Source: Brachymonas denitrificans
GTDB lineage: Bacteria; Pseudomonadota; Gammaproteobacteria; Burkholderiales; Burkholderiaceae_C
Direction of reading: 5' to 3'
NCBI RefSeq assembly: GCF_907163135.1
Contig: NZ_CAJQUA010000001.1
Span: 2,557,001 to 2,621,000, forward strand
DNA: 64,000 bases
Below are positions 53,205 through 62,185 of the stretch, one piece after another (position 1 is the stretch's first letter; each line of letters begins with the position of its first letter). Under the pieces are notes generated by a model, which had not been told where the DNA came from, ran no database searches, and saw only the letters and a program-made list of their open reading frames with translations. Both the position numbers and the translations under genes were made by a program.

Positions 53205-54635
53205 TCAGCTGTTGCAGTCGGCTTCTTCGCGGGCCTTGATGCCCTTTTCGCCGGCGTACTTCTCGGCACCTGCCTTGATCAGCGGATCAACCACGGCGGG
53301 GTCGGCCTGGATCCAGTCGGACACCGGCGCCCACTTGCTGCCATCCCAGGTCTGCACGCGGGAAGCGGTGGAGCCCATGTGGTCCTTGCAGCTGGTGCTG
53401 ATCGGGTGCACCATGTCGCCGAAGCCCAGCTCGGCCAGCTTCTCTTTCGTCAGCTTCAGGTTTTCCATGCCCCAGCGCACCTGCTCTGCGGTCATGACCT
53501 TGCCCTTGCCGAACTTCTCCTGGGCGGCGCGCACGGCTTCCACACCCAGCATCTGGATCACGACGCCGCGGTTGTACAGCACGGTACCCACTTCGTCCTT
53601 GCTGTTGGCGGTGCCGTTGCCCTTCTCGTACACGTGCTTCAGGATGTCCTGGATCACCTTGGGCTCCTGGCCGGAGGCGTTCAGCGTCAGGGCGTTGTAG
53701 CCCTTGGCGCCGGCAGCCACGTCCTTGACGTCAGGCTCGGCACCCGCCCACCACACGCCGTACATCTTGTCGCGCGGATAGCCGGTGGCCTGTGCCTCCT
53801 TGATGGCGGTGGAGTTCATCACGCCCCAGCCCCACAGCAGCACGTAGTCGGGCTTGCTCTGGCGCACCTGCAGCCAGGTGGCCTTCTGTTCCACGCCAGG
53901 GGCGGTCACAGGCAGCATCTGCAGCTCGAAGCCATGCATTTCGGCGCGCTTCTGCAGCAGGGGGATCGGCTCCTTGCCGAACGGGCTGTCGTGGTAGACC
54001 AGGGCGATCTTCTTGCCCTTGAGCTTGTCCAGACCGCCTTCCTTGGTGCCGATGTGCTGGATCAGCGCGTCAGCGGCGGTCCAGTAGCTGCCCATCAGCG
54101 GGAAGTTCCACTTGAAGAAGTCGCCGTTCTGCGACACGGACAGGCCGTAGCCGAAGGTCATCAGCGGGATCTTGTCGACGGGAGCCTTCTCCGTCAGGGC
54201 GAAGGTAATGCCGGTGGACTGGGGATCGAACAGGGTCACGCCGGGCTTGGTCTTCAGGCGCTCGTAGCACTCCACGCCGCGGTCGGTGGCGTAGCCGGTC
54301 TCGCACTCCTCGAAGGAGATCTTCACGCCGTTGATGCCGCCATCACGCTCGTTGATCATCTTCAGGTAATCCTGCTTGCCATCGGCCCACGGGATGCCGT
54401 TGGGAGCGTAGGGGCCGGTACGGTAGGACAGCAGCGGGAAGAACTGCGTATCACCGGTGGCAGCGGGAGAGCCGCCAGTGTTGCCGCCGCCTGCAGCAGC
54501 AGTGGTGGTGGCGCCGGAGGCACCGCCGGAAGCGGCCGGGGCAGAGGCGGTTTCCTGCTTGCCGCAGGCCGACAGGGCCAGGGCTGCGGCAATGGCGATG
54601 CCGGTCAGGCCGGTGCGGAGGGTCAGTGCGTTCAT
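53205..54635 (-). CDS. Periplasmic-binding lipoprotein of Liv-type ABC transporter
   Basis: 476-residue substrate-binding protein of the type 1 periplasmic-binding (Leu/Ile/Val-like) family. A lipoprotein signal ends in LALSAC (cysteine about residue 24), then an Ala/Gly/Ser/Thr-rich linker of about 35 residues leads to the two-lobed domain (YRTGPYAPNGIPWADGKQDY at its start). Key segments are ECETGYATDRGVECYERL and VYHDSPFGKEPIP. The ligand cannot be read from the sequence; the flanking CoA ligases suggest an aromatic, aliphatic or dicarboxylic acid rather than an amino acid. Confidence 0.9.
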   Translation of the reverse strand: MNALTLRTGLTGIAIAAALALSACGKQETASAPAASGGASGATTTAAAGGGNTGGSPAATGDTQFFPLLSYRTGPYAPNGIPWADGKQDYLKMINERDGGINGVKISFEECETGYATDRGVECYERLKTKPGVTLFDPQSTGITFALTEKAPVDKIPLMTFGYGLSVSQNGDFFKWNFPLMGSYWTAADALIQHIGTKEGGLDKLKGKKIALVYHDSPFGKEPIPLLQKRAEMHGFELQMLPVTAPGVEQKATWLQVRQSKPDYVLLWGWGVMNSTAIKEAQATGYPRDKMYGVWWAGAEPDVKDVAAGAKGYNALTLNASGQEPKVIQDILKHVYEKGNGTANSKDEVGTVLYNRGVVIQMLGVEAVRAAQEKFGKGKVMTAEQVRWGMENLKLTKEKLAELGFGDMVHPISTSCKDHMGSTASRVQTWDGSKWAPVSDWIQADPAVVDPLIKAGAEKYAGEKGIKAREEADCNS

Positions 54636-54725
54636 GGGGTTGTCTCCTTGGTTATGAACTCGGATGAACAGGGTGCTCAGGTTGTCAGAAATTTGACAGA
54701 ATTTGGTTTGGTAATTTCCCGGAGA

Positions 54726-55802
54726 TCAGTGCGGGAACGGCCAGATGCGCAGTTTCTGCTTGGCCATGGCCCAGAGCTTGGCCAGGCCGTGCGGCTCTAC
54801 GATCAGGAACCACACGATCAGCGCACCGAAGATGATGTATTCGATGTGCGAGATGGTGGCGGTGGACACCTGGGCGCCGAACAGGCCGGCGACGAAGGGC
54901 AGGAAGTTGGTCAGGAAGATCGGCAGCAGCACGATGAAGGCGGCGCCGAAGAAGCTGCCCATGATCGAGCCCATGCCGCCGATGATCACCATGAACAGCA
55001 GCTTGAAGGACACGTCCACGTTGAAGGCGCCCGGCTCCCAGGAGCTCAGGTGGATGAAGCCCCACAGCGCGCCGGCCATGCCCACGATGAAGGAACTGAC
55101 GGCAAAGGCGGACAGCTTGGCGAACATCGGGCGGATGCCGATCACGGCGGCAGCCACGTCCATGTCGCGGATGGCCATCCACTCGCGGCCGATGGCGCCG
55201 CGCACCAGGTTCTTCACCAGCACGGCGGTGACGACCAGCACGGCCAGGCAGAACACGTAGCGGGCCATGGGCGTATCCAGCGGGATGCCGAAGAAGCTCA
55301 GGTTGCTGACGGACACGGAGCCGGAAGCGGAGTTGTTGGTCAGCCACTTGATGCGCAGGAACATCCAGTCGCTGAAGAACTGGGCCGCCAGCGTGGCCAC
55401 GGCCAGGTACAGGCCCTTCACGCGCAGCGAGGGCAGGCCGAACAGGATGCCGAACAGCAGGGCGCAGACGCCGCCGAAGATCAGCGCCGCAACCAGCGGC
55501 ACGCCCGGCAGGCGTACGAACAGGTTGTAGGCGCCATAGGCACCGACGGCCATGAAGGCGCCGGAACCCAGCGAGATCTGGCCGCAGTAGCCCACCAGCA
55601 CGTTCACGCCAAGCGCAGCCAGACACATGATGACCAGCGGGATCAGGATGGCGGTGAACCAGTAGGGTGTGGCAATCGCCGGAATCACCAGGAACACGGC
55701 AGCCAGCAGCAGGATCATGAACAGGCGGTCCTGCTTGATCGGCAGCATGGCCTGGTCGGCGCGGTAGGTGGTCTTGAACTGACCGTTTTCGCGGTAAAGC
55801 AT
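54726..55802 (-). CDS. livM: Liv-type ABC transporter permease LivM
   Basis: 358-residue permease with about ten helices and a polar N-terminus (MLYRENGQFKTTYRADQ). The conserved cytoplasmic loop GREWMAIRDMDVAAAVIGI, which contacts the ATPase, and the repeated GYCGQISLGSGAFMAVGAY segment match LivM. Its partners livH (upstream) and livG are in the same operon. The C-terminus is hydrophilic (WAMAKQKLRIWPFPH). Spacing to livH is 30 nt, and 90 nt separates it from the binding-protein gene. Confidence 0.92.
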   Translation of the reverse strand: MLYRENGQFKTTYRADQAMLPIKQDRLFMILLLAAVFLVIPAIATPYWFTAILIPLVIMCLAALGVNVLVGYCGQISLGSGAFMAVGAYGAYNLFVRLPGVPLVAALIFGGVCALLFGILFGLPSLRVKGLYLAVATLAAQFFSDWMFLRIKWLTNNSASGSVSVSNLSFFGIPLDTPMARYVFCLAVLVVTAVLVKNLVRGAIGREWMAIRDMDVAAAVIGIRPMFAKLSAFAVSSFIVGMAGALWGFIHLSSWEPGAFNVDVSFKLLFMVIIGGMGSIMGSFFGAAFIVLLPIFLTNFLPFVAGLFGAQVSTATISHIEYIIFGALIVWFLIVEPHGLAKLWAMAKQKLRIWPFPH

Positions 55803-55832
55803 GGGAAAGTCTCCAGGTTTTATCGTTATGGG

Positions 55833-56762
55833 TTACACGCGATCGATGATCTTTTCACCGAACAGGCCTTGCGGACGGAACAGCAGGAACACCAGGGCCA
55901 GCACGTAGGCGAACCAGATCTCGATGCCGCCGCCGACCATGGGGCCGATGTAGACCTCGGACAGCTTCTCGCCCACGCCGATGATCAGGCCGCCGATGAT
56001 GGCGCCGGGCACGGAGGTGAGGCCGCCCAGGATCACCACCGGCAGGGCACGCAGGGCCACGGTTGCCAGGGAGAACTGCACGCCGAGCTTGGAGCCCCAG
56101 ATCATGCCGGCCACCAGGGCCACCACGCCGGCCACGCACCACACGATCACCCAGATGCGGTTGAGCGGGATGCCGATGGACTGGGCGGCCTGGTGGTCAT
56201 CGGCCACGGCGCGCAGGGCACGACCGGTGGTGGTCTTCTGGAAGAACACGGACAGGCCTGCCACCAGCACTGCGGCAATTGCAGCGGCAATCAGGTCTTC
56301 CTTGTTCACCAGCACGCCACCCTCGATCACGCTTTCCAGGATGATCATCGGATCCTTGGGCATGCCGATGTTGATGGAGTAGATCTCGCTGCCGAACAGG
56401 GTCTGGCCGATGCCTTCGAGCAGGTAGGTGATGCCCAGCGTGGCCATCAGCAGCGTGGCGCCTTCCTGGTTGACCAGATGACGCAGCACGAAGCGTTCGA
56501 TGGCCCAGGCCACCACGAACATCACCAGCGCCGCACCGATGAAGGCGACGATGTTGGCGACGATCATGTTGTTGATCCCCAGGTATTTGGGAATCCATTC
56601 AGCCAGGCGGGCCATGGCCAGCGCCGCGAACAGCACCATGGCGCCCTGGGCGAAGTTGAATACGCCGGATGCCTTGAAAATCAGCACAAAGCCCAGCGCG
56701 ACCAGCGCGTACAGCATGCCCGTCATCAGGCCGCCGAGCAGGGTTTCCAGAAAAAATCCCAT
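55833..56762 (-). CDS. livH: Liv-type ABC transporter permease LivH
   Basis: 309-residue permease with about eight helices. The N-terminal ETLLGGLMTGMLYALVALGF, VFNFAQGAMVLFAALA and the cytoplasmic loop GRALRAVADDHQAAQSIGI match LivH, with the GLTSVPGAIIGGLIIG segment near the C-terminus. It forms the transport channel with LivM. It lies 24 nt after livG and 30 nt before livM. Confidence 0.92.
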   Translation of the reverse strand: MGFFLETLLGGLMTGMLYALVALGFVLIFKASGVFNFAQGAMVLFAALAMARLAEWIPKYLGINNMIVANIVAFIGAALVMFVVAWAIERFVLRHLVNQEGATLLMATLGITYLLEGIGQTLFGSEIYSINIGMPKDPMIILESVIEGGVLVNKEDLIAAAIAAVLVAGLSVFFQKTTTGRALRAVADDHQAAQSIGIPLNRIWVIVWCVAGVVALVAGMIWGSKLGVQFSLATVALRALPVVILGGLTSVPGAIIGGLIIGVGEKLSEVYIGPMVGGGIEIWFAYVLALVFLLFRPQGLFGEKIIDRV

Positions 56763-56786
56763 TTTGAAATCTCCTTGATGGCGGGT

Positions 56787-57572
56787 TTAGTGACTGGCGC
56801 CCAGGTAGGCCCGGATCACGTCTTCGTTGTTGCGCACTTCGTCGGGGCTGCCGTCGCCGATCTTCTTGCCGTAGTCCAGCACCACCACGCGGTCGGAAAT
56901 GTCCATCACCACGCCCATGTCGTGCTCGATCAGCACGATGGTGGTGCCGAACTCGTTGTTCACGTCCAGGATGAAGCGGCTCATGTCCTGCTTTTCCTCG
57001 ACGTTCATGCCGGCCATCGGCTCATCGAGCAGCAGCACCTGCGGCTCCATGGCCAGCGCGCGGCCCAGGTCGACGCGCTTTTGCAGACCGTAGGGCAGGG
57101 TGCCCACGGGCGTCTTGCGGTAGGCCTGGATTTCCAGGAAGTCGATGATGCGCTCCACCTTCTCGCGGTGCGCGATTTCCTCGCGCTCGGCCGGGCCGAT
57201 GCGCAGCGCCTGCATGAAGATGTTGCTCTTGATCTTCAGGTTGCGGCCGGACATGATGTTGTCCAGCACGCTCATGCCCTTGAACAGCGCCAGGTTCTGG
57301 AAGGTACGGGCCACGCCCATCTCTGCCACCTGGCGGCTGTTCATGTGGTCGAAGGTCTTGCCGCGGAAGGTGATGGAGCCTTCGGTCGGCGTGTAGACGC
57401 CGTTGATGCAGTTCAGCATCGAGCTCTTGCCGGCGCCGTTGGGGCCGATGATGGAGCGGATCTCGTGCTCCATCACGTTGAAGCTGATGTCGGTCAATGC
57501 CTTTACGCCGCCGAAGCGCAGGCTGATGTTCTTGATGTCGAGAATGACGTCGCCGATTTTCTTGGTAGTCAT
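56787..57572 (-). CDS. livG: Liv-type ABC transporter ATPase LivG
   Basis: 261-residue ABC ATPase of the LivG class. Walker A GPNGAGKS is at residues 43-50, the degenerate signature is LPYGLQKRVDLGRAL, and Walker B is VLLLDEPMAGMN. The long insert before the signature (NIMSGRNLKIKSNIFMQALR) is typical of LivG. It lies 23 nt after the AMP-ligase gene, showing that ligase and transporter are co-expressed. Confidence 0.93.
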   Translation of the reverse strand: MTTKKIGDVILDIKNISLRFGGVKALTDISFNVMEHEIRSIIGPNGAGKSSMLNCINGVYTPTEGSITFRGKTFDHMNSRQVAEMGVARTFQNLALFKGMSVLDNIMSGRNLKIKSNIFMQALRIGPAEREEIAHREKVERIIDFLEIQAYRKTPVGTLPYGLQKRVDLGRALAMEPQVLLLDEPMAGMNVEEKQDMSRFILDVNNEFGTTIVLIEHDMGVVMDISDRVVVLDYGKKIGDGSPDEVRNNEDVIRAYLGASH

Positions 57573-57595
57573 GATGCGGTCTTTCCGTCAGGGGG

Positions 57596-59530
57596 TCAGG
57601 CAGCGGCCCGGGTGGCGGGGAAGGTCTTGGCATCGGCCAGCTTGAGGGTGGCGCTCACCTTGCCGGTGCGGCCGTCCTCGAACTTGACCTGGGTCTCGAT
57701 GAACTGCTCGGGCTTGCCCTCGTACAGCGCATCCACCAGAACCTTGTACTTGTCGGAGATGAAGCCGCGGCGCACCTTGCGCGTGCGGGTCAGCTCGTCG
57801 TCGTCCGGATCGAGTTCCTTGTGCAGCACCAGGAAGCGCGTGACCTGGGTGTCTTCCATGCCTTCCTCGCGGGCCAGGTCGGCGTTGACCTTCTCCACGC
57901 AGTCGCGCACCATTTCCAGCACCTGCGGCTTGGCAGCCAGATCCACGTAGCCGCCATAGGGCAGACCCTGGCGCTCGGCCCAGTTGCCCACCGCCTCGTA
58001 GTCGATGTTGATGAAGGCCATCACCTCGTTGCGGTCGTGGCCGAAGCACACGGCTTCCTTGATCTGCGGGAAGAACTTGAGCTTGTTCTCGATGTAGTTG
58101 GGCGCGAACATGGCGCCGCCGGCGAGCTTGCCCACGTCCTTGGCGCGGTCGATGATGCGCAGCTGGCCGTCGTGGTCGATCACGCCGGCGTCACCCGTCT
58201 TGAAGTAACCGTTCTCGTCGATTACTTCGGCGGTTGCGTCGGGACGCTTGTAGTATTCCTTGAGCACCGACACGCCCTTGACCAGCACTTCGCCGTTCTC
58301 CGCAATTTTCAGTTCGATGCCGGGAGCGGCTTCGCCCACGGTGTTGAGTTTGACGCGGCCGTTCTTCTGCAGGCAGACGTAGGCGCAGGTCTCGGTCTGG
58401 CCGTAGAGCTGCTTGAGGTTGACGCCAATGGAGCGGAAGAAGCGGAACAGGTCCGGGCCGATGGCGGCGCCGGCGGTGTAGGCCACGCGGATGCGGCTCA
58501 GGCCCATCACGTTCTTGAGCGGGCCGTACACGAACCAGTCACCCAGCTTGTATTTGATGCGGTCGCCGAAGCCCACGCTCTGGCCGTCGAGAATGTCGGA
58601 GCCGACGCGCGTGGCGACGTTCATGGCCGACTTGTACATCCACTGCTTGAGCTTGCCGGCATCTTCCATGCGGATGGAGACGGAAGTCAGCATGCCCTCG
58701 AACACGCGGGGCGGCGCGAAGTAGTAGGTGGGGCCGATCTCGCGCATGTCGATGGATAGCGTTTCGGCCGATTCGGGGCAGTTGATGGTGAAGCCCACCA
58801 CCAGCCACTGGGCGATGGAGAACAGGAAGTCGCCCACCCAGGCCGGCGGCAGGTAGCAGATCATGTTGTCGCTGGTCAGCAGGCCGTCGACTTCCTTGCT
58901 GCCCTGGGCTGCGCCGATGAAGGCGCGGTGCGTCTGGCACACGCCCTTGGGCTTTCCGGTGGTGCCGGAGGTGTACAGGATCACGGCCACATCGTCGGGC
59001 TGCACCTGCTCCAGCGCCTGGGCGTAGAAGCCGCTGTTCTGCTGCTCGAACTTGCGGCCCAGCTCGAACAGCTGCTCCACGCTGATCAGGCCGGGCTCGT
59101 CGTAGTTGCGCATGCCGCGCGGATCGTCGTAGATGATGTGCGTGAGGCCGGGCAGGGTCTCGCGCAGTTCCAGCATCTTGTCGACCTGTTCCTGGTCTTC
59201 GGCGAACACGAAGTGGATGTCGGCATCCTGCAGCACGAAGGCCATCTCGGAAGCCACCGCATCCTGGTACATGGGCACCGGAATGCCGCGCAGGCTCTGC
59301 ACTGCCAGGAAGGTCAGGTACAGGTGCGGGCGGTTGTTGCCGGCAATGGCCAGGTTGTTGCCGGCCTTGAAGCCGAGGCTGGCCAGGCCGCAGGCCATCC
59401 AGCGCACTTCGTCAGCCGCGCGCTGCCAGGTCCAGGTCTGCCAGATCCCGTACTCTTTCTCACGCATGGCGTGCTCGTTGGGGCGCTGGCTTGCATGCTC
59501 CAGCAGCAATCGGGGGAAGGTCATGTTCAT
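57596..59530 (-). CDS. Long-chain-type AMP-dependent acyl-CoA ligase
   Basis: 644-residue adenylate-forming ligase of the long-chain fatty acyl-CoA synthetase (FAA1/bubblegum-like) group. The P-loop YTSGTTGKPKG is at residues 186-196, the middle motif is LYGQTETCAYV, and the C-terminal hinge is FKTGDAGVIDHDGQLRIIDR then AKDVGKLAGGAMFAP. Its likely substrate is a carboxylic acid imported by the downstream ABC genes. It is the first gene of the operon, with a GAGG ribosome-binding site 9 nt before the chosen ATG (the next in-frame ATG is two codons on). Confidence 0.9.
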   Translation of the reverse strand: MNMTFPRLLLEHASQRPNEHAMREKEYGIWQTWTWQRAADEVRWMACGLASLGFKAGNNLAIAGNNRPHLYLTFLAVQSLRGIPVPMYQDAVASEMAFVLQDADIHFVFAEDQEQVDKMLELRETLPGLTHIIYDDPRGMRNYDEPGLISVEQLFELGRKFEQQNSGFYAQALEQVQPDDVAVILYTSGTTGKPKGVCQTHRAFIGAAQGSKEVDGLLTSDNMICYLPPAWVGDFLFSIAQWLVVGFTINCPESAETLSIDMREIGPTYYFAPPRVFEGMLTSVSIRMEDAGKLKQWMYKSAMNVATRVGSDILDGQSVGFGDRIKYKLGDWFVYGPLKNVMGLSRIRVAYTAGAAIGPDLFRFFRSIGVNLKQLYGQTETCAYVCLQKNGRVKLNTVGEAAPGIELKIAENGEVLVKGVSVLKEYYKRPDATAEVIDENGYFKTGDAGVIDHDGQLRIIDRAKDVGKLAGGAMFAPNYIENKLKFFPQIKEAVCFGHDRNEVMAFINIDYEAVGNWAERQGLPYGGYVDLAAKPQVLEMVRDCVEKVNADLAREEGMEDTQVTRFLVLHKELDPDDDELTRTRKVRRGFISDKYKVLVDALYEGKPEQFIETQVKFEDGRTGKVSATLKLADAKTFPATRAAA

Positions 59531-59568
59531 GCGCTTGCCTCGTTGTCTCCGTGATGTTTGTAAAAGCC

Positions 59569-59594
59569 CGTTGCGCGTGTTACATGCCGCAACG
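59569..59594. promoter_or_regulatory. Inverted repeat in the divergent liv/Crp-Fnr promoter region
   Basis: CGTTGCG (59569-59575) and CGCAACG (59588-59594) form a perfect 7-bp dyad with a 12-nt spacer. It sits 39 nt upstream of the ligase ATG within the 262-nt divergent gap, which suggests an operator for a dimeric regulator. The rest of the gap shows a short GGTT-T-AACC dyad near 59680 and no clear promoter. Confidence 0.45.
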
Positions 59595-59792
59595 CACCAA
59601 ATGTCTGCGATGAATGGTAGCGGCGACTTTGTTGTTTGGGTGTCTTTATGGCGACAATCTAGGGCATTCCCTCTTTAGGTTTAACCCTGATGGATGAAGA
59701 GGGGTTTTGGCTGGCATAGTGGATGGACATTGCCGTCAAGAGGTTGTTTCACCGACAATTCCGGTCGCGCAAACCGCTATTCCCTTCCGAAC

Positions 59793-60515
59793 ATGATCCC
59801 GACCCCTAGCCTTACCCTGCTGGAGCGCCGCCGCGCCGCAAGCCAGGACGAACTGGAAACTATTGCCTGGTGGCACGTCCTTACCCCAGAATGCCAGCGG
59901 CGCGTGCGCGATGACATGGTCGTCGGCCAGGTGCATGCGGGAGAGCTGGTCTGCCGCACGGGACGGGCCCCTACCTACTGGTTCGGCCTGCTCGAGGGCC
60001 TGCTCAAGATGAGCAACGACAACGTCAACGGCCAGAGCATCACGTTTTCGGGCGTGGCACCGGGCGGCTGGTTCGGCGAGGGTACGCTGCTCAAGCGCGA
60101 ACCCTACCGCTACAACATCCAGGCCTTGCGCACCAGCATGGTGGCGGCCTTGCCGATCGACACCTTCCATGAGGTGCTGGACCATTCGATCGGCTTCAAC
60201 CGCTTCATCATGAACCAGCTCAACGAGCGCCTGGGCCAGTTCGTGGCGGCGCGTGAGACCGAGCGGCTGAACAGCCCGAACATGCGGGTGGCGCGCAGCC
60301 TGGCGGCCTTGTTCAATCCGGTGCTGTTTCCGGCGGTGGAGGAAGTGCTGCGCATCACGCAGCAGGAACTGGCGTATCTGGTCGGTCTCTCGCGCCAGCG
60401 CGTGAACGAGGCGCTGACGGTGCTGGAGTCGTACGGGGCCATCCGCGTGGCCTATGGCGGGTTGATCGTGTCCGACCTGCAGTTGCTGCGTACTGGCACC
60501 TTCGAGCGGCAATGA
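59793..60515 (+). CDS. Crp/Fnr-family transcriptional regulator
   Basis: 240-residue cyclic-nucleotide-binding-type regulator. The N-terminal beta-roll (about 30-130) contains GGWFGEGTLLKREPYRYN, and the C-terminal winged helix (about 185-225) contains ITQQELAYLVGLSRQRVNEA. It lacks the N-terminal cysteine cluster of FNR, so iron-sulfur oxygen sensing is not indicated. The divergent arrangement with the liv/ligase operon makes that operon the likely target. ATG 59793 was preferred over an upstream in-frame ATG at 59694, whose extra 33 residues look non-family; ribosome-binding sites are weak for both. Confidence 0.88.
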   Translation: MIPTPSLTLLERRRAASQDELETIAWWHVLTPECQRRVRDDMVVGQVHAGELVCRTGRAPTYWFGLLEGLLKMSNDNVNGQSITFSGVAPGGWFGEGTLLKREPYRYNIQALRTSMVAALPIDTFHEVLDHSIGFNRFIMNQLNERLGQFVAARETERLNSPNMRVARSLAALFNPVLFPAVEEVLRITQQELAYLVGLSRQRVNEALTVLESYGAIRVAYGGLIVSDLQLLRTGTFERQ

Positions 60516-60643
60516 GCGTGGAGGGGTAGGGCGAGGCCATCCGGTTGCACAGTTGCACGGCTGGTGCGGGTGCGACTGGTGCGGCGTGGTCTGCAGCAGC
60601 AATTAACGCTGGCTGCCGCAGGCCGGGCGCGGGATAATGCGCC

Positions 60644-62140
60644 ATGAGTTCCGATACCCCCAAACCGCGCCGCACGCTCTCGCGTCCGGCCAAGCCGGTA
60701 CAGCCTGATTCCGGCGCCGCTTCATCCTCCTCCCGCAACGCACCGCTGCGCAGCAAGGGCAGCCAGTCGCAGTCGCCTGCGGGCAAGCCGGGTGCGCCGA
60801 TGCGCTCGGTTCGCAGCAATGTGTGGCGTGCCGATGCGCCGCCCAGGCCTGCTGCCCAGCCGGGCGATCGTTTCGGGCGCGAGGACAGTGGCGGACGGGG
60901 CGAGCGCGGAGAACGCGGAGAACGCGGAGAGCGTGCTGCCCGTGCCCCTTATGGCCAACGTACCGAGCGGCCCCGGGCGGGCCGGCCGGAAGGGGATCGT
61001 CCGCAGCGCGGCGACTGGCCGGATCGTCCGGCGCGGCCACCGCGCACGCGTGATGACGATGGAGCGCCGGAGCGACAAGGCCGTTTCGAGCGGCCCATGC
61101 GGAGCGAGCGAGGCGAAGCTGCGGAGCGCCGGCCGCGATTCCGGGATGCGGCGCCTCCGGACGCAGAGCGCAAGCCTCGTTTTGCGGATCGGGGAGCTCC
61201 CGATGCAGAGCGCCGACCGCGGTTCCAAGGCGATGTACGCCGTGATGCAGAGCGTCCATCGCGGTTCGGGGAGGATGATCGCCCGCGGCGGGCCCCTTTG
61301 CCGCCGGCAACCCGCACGCAACCCGGACAGATGTCGCCCGCCAAAGCGCAGCCGCAACCCGTCGCGGCACACGCCGAAGGCATGCGCCTGAACAAGCGTC
61401 TGGCCGAGCTGGGGCTGTGCTCACGCCGCGAAGCCGACGAATGGATTGCCCGGGGCTGGGTGCTGGTGAACGGCCAGCGGGCCGAAACCGGCCAGCGTGT
61501 CGGACCCGAGGACCACATCGACGTGGAACAGGCCGCGCATGGCGAGCAGGCGCAACGCGTCACCATCCTGATCCACAAGCCTGTCGGCTACGTCAGTGGC
61601 CAGCCCGAGGACGGCTACCAGAGTGCAGCCAGCCTGATCAATGCGCGCAGCCGCTGGCGTGAAGACAGGCATCCCCAGCGTTTCAGCCCGCAACAGTTGC
61701 GCGGGCTGGCGCCGGCCGGCCGGCTGGATATCGACTCTACCGGCCTGCTGGTGCTGACGCAGGACGGCCGCGTGGCGCGCCAGCTGATCGGAGAGGCCAG
61801 CACGGTGGACAAGGAATACCTGGTGCGCGTGGAATACGACGACGGCGGTCGAGTGGTGAGCGAGAACGTCGAGGCGGTGTTCCCGCCGGATCAACTCGCC
61901 CTGCTGCGCCATGGCCTGAGCCTGGACGGCCAGCCGCTGCTGCCGGCCCAGGTCGACTGGCAGAACCCCGAGCAGCTGCGCTTTGTGCTGGTCGAAGGCA
62001 AGAAGCGCCAGATCCGCCGCATGTGCGAAGCCGTGGGCCTGAAGGTCGTCGGCCTCAAGCGCATCCGCATCGGGCGGGTGATGCTGGGTAATCTGCCGGT
62101 GGGGGAGTGGCGCTATCTGGGAGCGACAGAAGGATTCTGA
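60644..62140 (+). CDS. RsuA/RluB-family rRNA pseudouridine synthase with Arg-rich N-terminal extension
   Basis: 498-residue protein. The C-terminal half is a complete RsuA/RluB/RluF-type pseudouridine synthase: an S4 RNA-binding domain from about residue 247 (MRLNKRLAELGLCSRREADE), the catalytic aspartate D362 in GRLDIDSTGLL, and GKKRQIRRMCEAVGLKV. The first 245 residues are low-complexity, rich in Arg, Gly, Asp and Pro, with RGE repeats and two or three imperfect copies of a DAERxPRF unit. This region should be disordered and may bind RNA. Which rRNA position is modified is unknown; RluB or RluF are candidates. Confidence 0.9.
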   Translation: MSSDTPKPRRTLSRPAKPVQPDSGAASSSSRNAPLRSKGSQSQSPAGKPGAPMRSVRSNVWRADAPPRPAAQPGDRFGREDSGGRGERGERGERGERAARAPYGQRTERPRAGRPEGDRPQRGDWPDRPARPPRTRDDDGAPERQGRFERPMRSERGEAAERRPRFRDAAPPDAERKPRFADRGAPDAERRPRFQGDVRRDAERPSRFGEDDRPRRAPLPPATRTQPGQMSPAKAQPQPVAAHAEGMRLNKRLAELGLCSRREADEWIARGWVLVNGQRAETGQRVGPEDHIDVEQAAHGEQAQRVTILIHKPVGYVSGQPEDGYQSAASLINARSRWREDRHPQRFSPQQLRGLAPAGRLDIDSTGLLVLTQDGRVARQLIGEASTVDKEYLVRVEYDDGGRVVSENVEAVFPPDQLALLRHGLSLDGQPLLPAQVDWQNPEQLRFVLVEGKKRQIRRMCEAVGLKVVGLKRIRIGRVMLGNLPVGEWRYLGATEGF

Positions 62141-62185
62141 AAAACTGCAAGATGCCTCACAGGCGGCGCAGGGTAATGCGGCGTG

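Noticed and set aside
51957-57950. A plus-strand open frame of about 1,997 codons across the liv operon
   Set aside because: It runs antisense through five recognised genes and has His/Gly/Ala-rich shadow composition with no domains.
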